A stretch of DNA of 64,000 bases, taken from positions 3,048,001-3,112,000 of the forward strand of contig BSBM01000386.1 of assembly GCA_027924585.1 (NCBI GenBank), read 5' to 3'. Below the pieces are notes generated by a model, which was given only the letters and a program-made list of their open reading frames with translations, was not told the origin of the DNA and ran no database searches. Origin of the DNA: Larix kaempferi. Taxonomy: Eukaryota > Streptophyta > Pinopsida > Pinales > Pinaceae. Both the position numbers and the translations under genes were made by a program. Positions 55,232-64,000 of this stretch are shown piece by piece (position 1 is the first letter of the stretch; every line of letters begins with the position of its first letter).

Positions 55232-55759
55232 GTGCATTTTGATGAAACTATGGCTAGAGAGGAGAATGAAGAGTTGAGAAAATTACTGAAACCAATAATT
55301 GAAGACATGACAAACCAACTAATGCAAGGGTTTGAATTGTTGGCTAATCAATTATGGGCTAGTCAATTTGGAATCAAATTAGCAATAGGAGGGAGCAGTG
55401 GTTCTCCTTTCGAGGATAAGAAGGCAATGGATGAAAGAATTTGTGTCACAAAGGAGGAACCTCATGTAATGGTGGAACATGAGGTACATGTTGATATGCA
55501 GGTTCTTGAAGATACTACACTAAAACAAGAAGAAGTACAAGCACTTGTATTTGTTCAGAGGGATTATGAGTTGCCTCATGGAGAGAGTTGCAAAGCCTTG
55601 GAGGAGGCACATGATATCACAATAGTTGGACTAGCCAATTATGGAGAAGATGAATTAAATATTTTGATGGGTAAGAGTTGTAAATATTTAAGGTTGGTTC
55701 ACAATTCCTCACCCCTACTTCTTTTTCAGCCACATCAATTGGGGATGAAAATTGGGTGA
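55232..55759 (+). CDS. gag-like frame of the 53-kb LTR element
   Basis: 175 aa, starting 126 bases after the primer site, where gag would start. The first part is helical and acidic (EENEELRKLLKPIIEDMTNQ, LMQGFELLANQLWASQFG), as in the N-terminal region of some plant gag proteins. The rest (MVEHEVHVDMQVLEDTTLKQ) is not recognisable, and there is no capsid or knuckle motif. This could be a large non-autonomous derivative with only partial gag. Confidence 0.4.
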   Translation: MHFDETMAREENEELRKLLKPIIEDMTNQLMQGFELLANQLWASQFGIKLAIGGSSGSPFEDKKAMDERICVTKEEPHVMVEHEVHVDMQVLEDTTLKQEEVQALVFVQRDYELPHGESCKALEEAHDITIVGLANYGEDELNILMGKSCKYLRLVHNSSPLLLFQPHQLGMKIG

Positions 55760-56239
55760 AAGGCTTTTTTCTAATGGTGCCACATGAGGGGTATGAAACT
55801 CCTACCTCTCCATTTGACAATGACATGAATAGAGCACCTCATTATTTACATTTGCAGCAACATCGTTTTTTACCTTATGATGATACATATCTTCATGGAT
55901 GCACTTATGATATGCATTTGATTCACTTGAAGACTCATGGTTTTTCTTGCTCAACACTTGGTTCATTTGATGTTGGATGAACTTCATCCAACACTTGGGT
56001 GAATAGATTTGTGATTGGAGAACATTTTTGTTGGCAGCCACATTCTTTGTTATATCATTATGATTGTCACATTCATGGATGTATGGGTGAGACTTCTTTG
56101 AGTCATTTGAAGTCTCCTTGTTTTTTCTACTCATTATTTGGTTCAGATTTTAGTGGAGATTCTTCATTCACTTCTTGGATGAAAGAATACACAGATGAAT
56201 ATTTTGATTCATATCATATCCTTTTGGAGCAGCATTATA
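55760..56239 (+). other. interior of the 53-kb LTR element, no intact gene
   Basis: Two weakly similar open stretches (ending near 55980 and running 55999-56262) with His/Tyr/Ser-rich translations look like a duplicated segment: YLHGCTYDMHLIHLKTHGF and HIHGCMGETSLSHLKSPCF. A small palindrome TTGGATGAACTTCATCCAAC lies at 55972-55991. Confidence 0.4.
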
Positions 56240-56502
56240 CACTAGCACAAAATGAGAGATAAGTGACCAAGCGACCAAAAAAATTGGTCACCACAGCTTT
56301 TTCAAGGGATAAATGACCAAAATTGAGAAATTTTAAGTGAACTGACTAAAAATGACCAAGATAAATGACCAATTTGGTCATGGGATAAGAACTAAACTAA
56401 AAATGACCAAGATAAATGACCAATTTGATCACGAGATAAGAACTAAACTAAAAATGACCACATAACAATTGGTCATTTATGTGGTCATTTTTAGTTGTCA
56501 TT
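56240..56502. mobile_element. second CACTA-like MITE, right end lost
   Basis: Left end CACTAGCACAAAATGAGAGA matches both ends of the element at 4810-5231. The body is built of AAATGACC/GGTCATTT motifs, with a tandem unit of about 59 bp (GAACTAAACTAAAAATGACC and on). A terminal inverted CACTA is not seen on the right. Confidence 0.7.
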
Positions 56503-56543
56503 CCAGCAATGGAAAATTATAATTTTGATAATGAATTTGTACA

Positions 56544-56608
56544 ATTTACTAAATTCTAACACTGCAGATGGATCCAGAGACCATCTGCAGTGTTAGAATT
56601 TAGCAAAA
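56544..56608. repeat. near-perfect hairpin
   Basis: CTAAATTCTAACACTGCAG and its complement CTGCAGTGTTAGAATTTAG around the centre GGATCCAGAGACC. A further partial copy (TTGTAACATTGTAGATGGAT) follows at 56608. Confidence 0.9.
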
Positions 56609-57878
56609 TTGTAACATTGTAGATGGATTCATAGACACGAGCTAGTGTCGAAACATGATTCCATAGGCGAACCTACTAAATTTTTTTGCAAGATAATTTC
56701 ATCTATACCGTCACATCTCGTTTGATTTGCTTATCATGTCCATATCTTATTTCACCATTTTTGCTTCTGTATTATCTCTTCGACGGATCCGCCAAGTTGC
56801 ATCATCATAGCATGGTTGAGTCGAGTCTTAGATATTTGTTGTCTTTTTCTCTCGGCATTATCATGTCGTGAATTTGGTGTCATTGTGTTTGGCTCATCAT
56901 ATTGGTCACATTCATATTTTGTTTGAACAAAACCATCATCGTTTGGCCCTTTCAGCAGTCTGTTAAAGTTTCGGTAAGTTCATGTATTTTGCATCATGTT
57001 AGCTAAAAATTGTCAATTTCACAACCTCCATTAATTCTCCATGTGCATCCATTTATCATGGTTCTCCTTGCACTTGAGTTTGGAAAGTTCTAAAATTCCC
57101 GTTAGGTCTCTCCCTTGCAAAAAATTGCCAATATTCTCCATTTTGAAAAGAAAAAAAATCCTCCTTTTTTGTAAAATTATTTTTAAAAGGAGTTACCATG
57201 ATTCTAATATATAATATTATTATAATATGTTATTAATATATAAATATATTTTATTATATATCATATTAAAAACTGATGAAATATATTTTATTTTATGTTT
57301 GTAAAGTTTTAGAAGGGCTATTGAAATCAGAGCATATTGGGCGATCTTTTTTTTTTCTTTCATACCGCTCTACTCCTTACACAATGAAGGCTTATTCTGC
57401 GAGGAGATCAAACTTCCAACCCAAAGAATATCATCATGGCGGTGAAGGCATTTAGATTCTTTCTGCACTTTTTTCAGCATTGTTTAGCCAAATTTGGATA
57501 AAACCCAAGTTTTTTACTATGGTTTTTAACTCAGGAAGCGTCGAGCAAGGTAAAAAACCGAATATTTCTAAGCACAAAAAATGTTGATTAATTTATGTGG
57601 TTCAAACTTGGATTTTGAACTATTTTAGGTGGCTCAATTGTTTTTTTACTTATAAATAGGGCTCAGTTCTGCAGGTTTGAATCACAGATTCTTTGTATTT
57701 TATCATGCGATGGAAATGTGCTAATGCTAAGTTATTCAATTGTCTTTGTACAATATGAGGAATGTCCATGGCGTCCTATTGATGATTTTTGTGATTTTTT
57801 GACATGTTTATTTTTTAAACTTTTACCCTCTAAAGATTTTGTGATATGCTATTGTTTCTAACAGATTTGTGTTTACAG
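56609..57878. other. anonymous AT-rich DNA
   Basis: No gene recognised. AT-rich stretches such as TATATAATATTATTATAATA near 57213. Confidence 0.4.
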
Positions 57879-58004
57879 AGCCATGGCCTTCTAGCGTTGC
57901 GGGAGGCTATCAAGGCCTATCTTGTGGAGATTCCTTCCACAACTGTCAAGAGAAAAAACCTATTTCCACAGCAAACCATTAAATGGAAATGGCATTATAA
58001 TTAA
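57879..58004 (+). other. isolated exon-like segment
   Basis: After TTTACAG the plus strand reads SHGLLALREAIKAYLVEI, then PSTTVKRKNLFPQQTIKWKW and a stop at 58002. The composition is protein-like and the stretch is preceded by a pyrimidine-rich acceptor. I do not recognise the family and see no neighbouring exon. Confidence 0.25.
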
Positions 58005-58036
58005 TTTCTCATGAACGGTAATAATTATTTAATATT

Positions 58037-58104
58037 ATGGACAACTTTCGAACCCAGGTCGTAGGATTCAACGGGTAGATTGCTGACCACTATACCATGG
58101 AACC
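58037..58104 (-). tRNA. tRNA-Gln (UUG) pseudogene
   Basis: Minus strand GGTTCCATGGTATAGTGG and ATCCTACGACCTGGGTTCGA closely follow plant tRNA-Gln. The loop CGTTGAA gives anticodon TTG but has G instead of the invariant T33. The acceptor 3' strand (TTGTCC) no longer pairs with GGTTCC, and the T stem is short. Probably not functional. Confidence 0.65.
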
Positions 58105-59689
58105 ACTTTTCACTAAAAAAACCTCACAAACAATTTTATAATATAGTGGTTAGAATTTATTCAATTTACCTTTTGGATATGTTATTATTTTGATAAATAT
58201 AAAGTAATATTTTAAGGAGAGGTTTGCACCTTGAGAAATTTGATCCCTCTTGACACTTGATAGAGCCTAGGATTTGGATCTAGGCTGGTTTTTAAAAAGA
58301 GTTACCATGATTTTAATATTTCCTCAGGTTGACATTGAATAAATAAATTGTTAATGGTGTAAAATAAAACTCTAATGTTTTAACTTATATACCAACAAAA
58401 ACCATTCATTTTTATTATAGTAATTTGTTTTTAGATCAAATCCAATATATTTCAAATCATTATCCAAATCAATATCATGAAAAGGAAAAATAGAAAACAA
58501 TAGAGAGAAATAAACCCATCATCTTCAAAAATTCATAAGCAAGATATAGTAAATTTTTTAATATTTATTTACATACTTATAACAATGTATGTATGTACTA
58601 TAGATCCATAATTTTTTTAATATATACAACATCCCTCTGTGATCCATTACAAATAATCATAATATCATCTAACAAAAAAATAGGTGAGAGATATATGAGA
58701 AGATTCCCACTTTAATTCCCTTTACATGATCTTCTTGCTTCTTCCTTCATTCAATATATGAAGTTATATTTGAAAAACAAACTATAAAATGATTTCAAAA
58801 CTCCTACAGTGATTACGATATTTTTCAAGATTTAATTTAAACAATGATTTATCATTCATTTTCAAAATTGCATGTGTTTTCTTAAAATATCAGAAGCCTT
58901 GATTGCTATGATAAAGATTTCATTGTAACATTTTTTTTAAGGGGATTGAGGTTTGCTAAAAAAAATACAGATTGCCTTACTTTTAAGCTCGCAAATAAGA
59001 ATGAGGTTGTTTTTATTTTTCCAACCTCATACAAATATTCACAAATAATAATTTCTTTAAACATATATAAAACCTATCTCTCTAGAATTGAACCTATAAC
59101 CTCCAAAAAGATAACAGATATTTTAACTATTAAATCCACTTAAACTATATGATACATACAGATGGTACTTATTAGATTAACTAAATAAAACATTGTGATC
59201 CAAAACACCATTAATCATCATGTTCCCTATTTTGATATAAATATTCTGACACTTAATAACCATTTCCTTCAGTGTAAGGACATCAAACTGTTCTTGTCAT
59301 ATGTATCGTGTTTTTTTTAAACCATTTATGAAGGTGTTTAGGAATAATTACTTGACTTTTTAAAAACATGGTTTATTGTATTTGATATCTTTAGTGAAGG
59401 CAATCTCCACTTGAATTTTTTTTCATTTCCTTATAAAAAAGTTGAATGTCATCTTAACATTTGGCTAGTTTAGTAATAACCTCTCAAGATATGGAAACTG
59501 AGTGGTAATATGAAATACATATCAATGGCTTAACTTAACTCTAATGTCTTAACTTGTGCAATGGCAATGTAAATATTTTTTCCTATAACCTGATCGAAAC
59601 CCTGGGGATTCTTCATGCACCCTATCTGGTTAAGGGGAGGCCTCCGATGATGCCTCTGGTGCAGCTGACCTAAAACATTGTTTGCATTT
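58105..59689. other. anonymous AT-rich DNA
   Basis: Nothing recognised in about 1.6 kb. Confidence 0.45.
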
Positions 59690-60446
59690 GCAGTAGCATT
59701 CATCTCCGATTGATATTATTTCGACTCAGGGTACAAATCCCAGGGATCGAACTGTTGACCTCTGTGTACCGAAGGGCTTCTGGACCTACGTTGCGAAGAG
59801 TGAGGGAGAAAACTTGCGGGAGGGCCTACGATTCACTTTCGAAAGGGCGTAATAGGTACGTATCTGTCTTTCTGGATGAAACTTTAGTCAATGAAAATGA
59901 GGGGTAATAACGAGAAAGATTCATAGGGTTTTCCTGCAGTGGAGTGATTTTGCATGGTTTAGGATCCATCCTTTTGTTGAGGTATTGGTGTTGTATAAAC
60001 GAGGTTATAGTGTCATGTTCGTGGACTAGCCATCGGGGTTGGTTTCATGAAACCCTGGCCTAGTTAATGAGGCGGTTGTTTTGTTCCTTTTACATTAGGG
60101 CACAATGGTTTCGTAATTTTCGTCCTTGAGAATATATGTCAAGTGGGGGAAGATGATGATGGGTCATGGAGCCGATGGTGGTTGTGTCGCCAAGGGGATC
60201 CAAAAGCTGGAAATCGACATATATTCAAAGGCCCTCAAGGAATTGGCATTGAATCATCCCTTCGATTTGGATGATGGCGTTGGTGCTGGCTCAGACGCTG
60301 CGGGGTCTTCGCAGCCTTTAGCAAGGAATTCAGGAGTAGGCGATGACAGGCGCAAGCACAAGAAGATTCAAGGAAGAGCACAGGACGGGGGGATTTCTAC
60401 TGGTAAAGTTGGCAGTTCGACGAATGCCTACTCCAGAATTAGTTAA
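59690..60446 (+). other. GC-richer, exon-like region of unknown origin
   Basis: Two stretches look coding by composition: TQGTNPRDRTVDLCVPKGFW at about 59730-59850, and a 106-aa frame (60126-60446) containing GHGADGGCVAKGIQKLEIDI, YSKALKELALNHPFDLDDGV and a basic HKKIQGRAQDGG segment. I do not recognise the protein. It could be remnant exons of a host gene. Confidence 0.3.
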
Positions 60447-60507
60447 ATTTGGCAGTATGTTTTTTGGTAGAATGCATACTCCAAAATTAGTTAAATTTGA
60501 AAATATA
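60422..60507. repeat. tandem pair of a 38-bp repeat also found at the window end
   Basis: GAATGC(C/A)TACTCCA(G/A)AATTAG followed by TTAAATTTG occurs at 60422 and 60470, and again at 63963-64000. Confidence 0.85.
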
Positions 60508-60599
60508 TTAATTCACAAGGAACATGTTTTCCAATCAAAACATTTTCTATCTAACAGATCATTCCATACAAAACCTTGTAAAATTATCTAAATAGTTGG

Positions 60600-61484
60600 A
60601 AAATCCTAACACAGACAACCTCCATCAGAACTCCCACTATGAAAAATGACCAAATTTCAGTCAAAATCAAAAGGAACAAAAGCCAAACACTTAGATTATA
60701 GACTACCTTGAAGACTGTTCACTGCTTTTCAATACTGTCTGTGAATTGAAGGACCATCGTTTTGGCTGCATCCAGAAGAACATTTTTGACAGATTATGTA
60801 AAACACTTTGAAACAATTAAGACAGAAGCCATTTATTTAGCAACAACAATAACCTCAATCTAAGAAAAAAAATAATATTTATAGTCAACACACAAATGCT
60901 CCAACTTACCTTCCATAACTTCTATGTGCCCCTGTTTTTTTAAATTCCACAACACAGAATTTAAAATTTATTTTTACTAGTTAAAACAAAACATACATTT
61001 GTACTAATCTGAATGTAGGTTCCCCTCCCAGGTAAGCTATGACAAGTTGGTTCAGATGATAAAAAAATTCCTCGAAAATGAAGAGGGATGTGTTGGCTTG
61101 GTTTTGCAACCAAGCTTAGTGCTATGGGCACCTGCTAACTAGTAGCAGCAGTTTCAAATAGAAATAAACAACTAACTAATCTAAACAAAACTAATCATGG
61201 ATCTATGCAAGAATATAAGCAAATAATGGAAATATTTTAAAAACAAGAACAAGAAAATATGAAAGAATAAATTTGTATTTAAAAATGGGGCAAGCTAATG
61301 CTTGCAATAGTAATACCTCCAATGGTGAAGGTTGATGTAGAGCAACTCCCAAGATAAGTAGCTCCAAGTTCCAAGAGGTCTCCTTCTCCAAGGTTGCTTA
61401 CAATGGCCAAAATACTCAAGGGAGATTTCGGCAGCATGAGGATGAGATAATGGATGGATCTGAAATGAGGAGCCCCTACCACCT
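60600..61484. other. anonymous DNA downstream of the candidate promoter
   Basis: No gene recognised. The minus-strand open frames at 61203-61536 begin in or near the putative leader and show no family signature. Confidence 0.35.
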
Positions 61485-61491
61485 TTTTATA
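61485..61491 (-). promoter_or_regulatory. candidate TATA box
   Basis: The minus strand reads ACCTATAAAAAGGTGG, a good plant TATA context. An imperfect hairpin (AATACCATTTG...CAAATGGTATT, 61508-61545) lies just upstream. This could be the promoter of an unrecognised gene or of a decayed LTR. Confidence 0.35.
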
Positions 61492-61549
61492 GGTTTTGGT
61501 GGTGGGGAATACCATTTGTGGTTTTGTGGAAACCAAATGGTATTGACCA

Positions 61550-63450
61550 ACATGGTTTAGGTACTTTTCCCTCCTTTTTCTTTTTATGAATAAAATTAAT
61601 ATTTTTATTCCCTTTTTAATTTTTGGGAATTTTGGACCCTTTTTGAGGGTTTTTTATGCTTTTTTAGGAAAAATAATATTTTTTAGTGGGAAAAGGGGTG
61701 TACTCAGGTCTTTTGGTGACCTTTTGTTGGTTTCAGAGGCTCAGATGGTGAAAAAGTGGACAAATGGGTCATATGAATAGGGAAATGAGCTAGTGAGCAC
61801 TTTTTAGGTGTTAACAGGATTAACAGGATGGAAACAGATGAATGTTTCACTTGGCTTGGAACTTATATATTCAATCAAGGAATCAAGTAGGTTCAGAAAA
61901 TATGCAACCCTTAAACCAAAGGAAAGGTACTAGCAACAAAAATGGATTGTGAACCACATTGAAGTGGATGAACCTAGGTATGTGTTTTGTAAGATAGGAT
62001 ACAACAAGTGAACGAACCTGGGGAACTCTGGGATTATATGAGACATGAGGAATTTATATTAGCAGCAAACAATTTCTAAGTTGAAGACTTGTATGTCCTA
62101 CAGAAGAGCCCAGCAAGAGGCAGGTAACTTTCTCCAGTAAGATGGAGATAACCAGTGTTACATGGGGATGGATCTCTTTCCTAATTTTATAGCTTTCTGA
62201 GGGTTTATTTAAGTAGAGGGATTGATTAATACATTCAAGCCTCTCTAAAAACTAAAACTCTGACTTCTAACTTTATTAAAGAAGGGTTGTGATGATCACT
62301 GTATGATCAATTTAGCATGAGGGGTGCTAGCAGGGCAGAATGATGGTAGATCTATGACTCTAGGATACAAGACTTGATAAATGTCAACTGATATTTGAAC
62401 CCCACATAAACTTGTCATAGAATTATATTGCAATTGGTGAAAGTGTTGATCAGATCAGATTGTTGGATTTTGTACAATCTAGGATTAAAATGATGACCCC
62501 TAATTGCATGATAAAATCATCCTCCTTCATTTTTGTATTCATAAATGACTCCATGCCACATATATTGGGTATTTATAGGTAGATCCTCTCATTGAACTAA
62601 TTTATTGTCACATCAACAAGTTATGCCTCTCCCTATCATGATGGTTCCATTTTGTTGGTGTTAGACACCTGATGTTGATGACAGTTGGAACACTGCTTTG
62701 TCAATGTTGAGGCCAACTGTTGCTTCTGTTGATGTCAATATAACTGTAGACTATTGAAACATGACGAGTCACGACTGTATGCTATAGTTTCTGAATTTGG
62801 ATACATATCACTGCTCCTCCCTTTAAAGATGATGCCCACATAATGTTTATTCAATCTCTAAGTCAATGTTGAGTTGAATTGAATCTAACTTGAGGATGGA
62901 TCAATGGCCTTCCTGCTTAGAAGATCATGGACCTCCATCATATAGTCCTCAAGATGTGGATAGTCACTTAGGAGTTGTTCTTCAGTCAACATTTTTATTT
63001 TTAGAGGACGTTATCGTTTATGATAAGGATACAATTGTTTTATTTATGGAAAGCCAAAACGCCTTTGAGAAAGTCCATGGAGATAGATTTTCGTGGCTTG
63101 TTTGAAAGTGGAAGAGGAATATATAATCCTAGCCTCCTATTAGATTTTAGGTGCGAGTATAAGTACCTCTTTCCAGCATCTTTCCCACTCCAAATTGGCT
63201 AGCAATCTTGGAATGTTGTGGTGTGCTTTTTTATCAACTCCACTCATCTTGTATACCATGTTTTGCATTTTTTTGCCGATTTTCCGTTTTTCATGGGCCC
63301 TGATTGTTTATTGAGCTAAATTAAGTTAAACTTACTTTTTTCTTGTTTTATAACGAAACTATGAGCATATTTTCTTTTCAATTTAGGAATATTTATAGGA
63401 CAATAACTTATTGGTTTGTTCTTTTATTTGTTGCATGTTGTCTGAAAATG
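61550..63450. other. anonymous DNA
   Basis: No supported gene. A frame at 62890-63105 has protein-like composition (VVLQSTFLFLEDVIVYDKDT) but no recognisable family. Confidence 0.35.
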
Positions 63451-63573
63451 CAGATGTAAAAAAAAAGTTAATTACTGCAGTTAAATTTCTCTTGGGGTTT
63501 CCACAATTCAGACAGCAGTCACAAATGTAGATGGAAAAAATTTAATTACTGCAGTTAAATTTCTCTTGGGGTT
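63451..63573. repeat. two-copy direct repeat, 74-bp period
   Basis: TTAATTACTGCAGTTAAATT followed by TCTCTTGGGGTT is identical at 63468 and 63542. Confidence 0.9.
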
Positions 63574-63789
63574 GCGGCATTCATAACAATCAAACCCAAT
63601 GGGACAAGGTACATCCACTGCAAGGACACATTTTGGAGTGTTAACCTTAGAAGTAGATCTAAATATCTCCACCCATAAGCTGCGACTACACAAAAGTGAA
63701 CTTGACAGATCTTTTTGGGAATTCATTATGTTTAGAACAAAACAAATCGATATAGTGAATAGTGATATATGGTAGGCCACTTACATATT

Positions 63790-63895
63790 TGTCCCAGAAT
63801 GACCTCTTTGGGGGCTTGATGGTTTCATCCTTTTCACCTGCATTTTCAACTCCTAGAATATCTTCAGTCATCGTAGGCATCCTACAACCCAAAAT
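63790..63895 (-). other. exon-like segment ending in a good splice donor
   Basis: The minus strand reads, after GGGTTGTAG, MPTMTEDILGVENAGEKDET and then IKPPKRSFWDKY, followed by GTAAGTGG. Acceptor and donor look real, but the protein is not recognised. Confidence 0.3.
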
Positions 63896-63962
63896 AACCA
63901 TGCTTTAAAGTTACTGCAACCAAAGAATCATCCTCTCCAAACACAAGAAAAGTTTTCTAGTA

Positions 63963-64000
63963 GAATGCCTACTCCAAAATTAGTTAAATTTGAAAATATA
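63963..64000. repeat. third copy of the 38-bp repeat, cut by the window edge
   Basis: Matches 60470-60507 at all but one base as far as visible. Confidence 0.85.

Noticed and set aside
61090-61814. Possible LTR between TGTTGG at 61090 and TTAACA at 61814
   Set aside because: The ends are weak, no primer site or polypurine tract lies next to them, and no second copy is in the window.

Overview
This window looks like nuclear DNA of a vascular plant with a large, repeat-rich, AT-rich genome. It carries Ty1/copia and Ty3/gypsy elements primed by plant-type initiator-Met sites, a chromodomain Ty3 element, CACTA-like miniature elements, a caulimovirid-like movement-protein relic and a decayed FURRY-like plant gene. 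A gymnosperm or another large-genome lineage is plausible, but nothing here proves it. I find no intact host gene. Most reading frames are broken by stops that look like C-to-T (or G-to-A) changes, as expected for old methylated repeats.

Layout. 1-6.7 kb: non-coding DNA, a 120-bp tandem duplication, a FURRY-like pseudogene (minus), proline-rich exon-like pieces, a tRNA-like gene, a CACTA-like MITE and a movement-protein relic that the MITE borders. 6.7-38.8 kb: a four-level nest of LTR retrotransposons, all on the minus strand. The outermost is a copia element (5' LTR near 38.5 kb, gag split between 37.9 and 7.5 kb). Into its gag went a giant 30.2-kb Ty3/gypsy element (7502-37737, TSD GGCTT) with about 5.57-kb LTRs. 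Into that element's RNase H-like domain went a second copia element (17690-29376, TSD TCTTG). Into that element's integrase went a chromodomain Ty3 element (20884-26556, TSD AGAGA). Each boundary is supported by LTR ends, a 5-bp target duplication and restored reading frame across the join.

The giant element is unusual because each of its two LTRs contains a large reading frame of about 1,200 codons in the sense direction of the element. The frame is colinear over 1,213 codons in the right copy, where it is broken only by stop codons. It is preceded by an array of palindromic GC-richer motifs. Priming-site-like sequences lie next to both inner LTR edges, and no clear polypurine tract is seen.

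39.5-51.3 kb: a candidate DNA transposon of about 11.8 kb of a kind I cannot assign. Both ends carry the 16-bp palindrome TTATTCGGCCGAATAA. It holds a plus-strand, four-exon transposase-like gene with Asp/Asp/acidic-type motifs and a minus-strand, seven-exon second gene of unknown function. Between and beside the genes are several palindromic or simple repeat arrays, and the right end is a 389-bp fold-back. No target duplication was found.

51.3-56.5 kb: a decayed retrocopy or LINE-like 3' end, a copia LTR end interrupted by a 2-kb gypsy-type LTR with primer site and a gag-like frame, then a second CACTA-like MITE. 56.5-64 kb: mostly anonymous AT-rich DNA with a tRNA-Gln pseudogene, a few exon-like pieces, a candidate promoter and small duplications, one of which is cut by the window edge.
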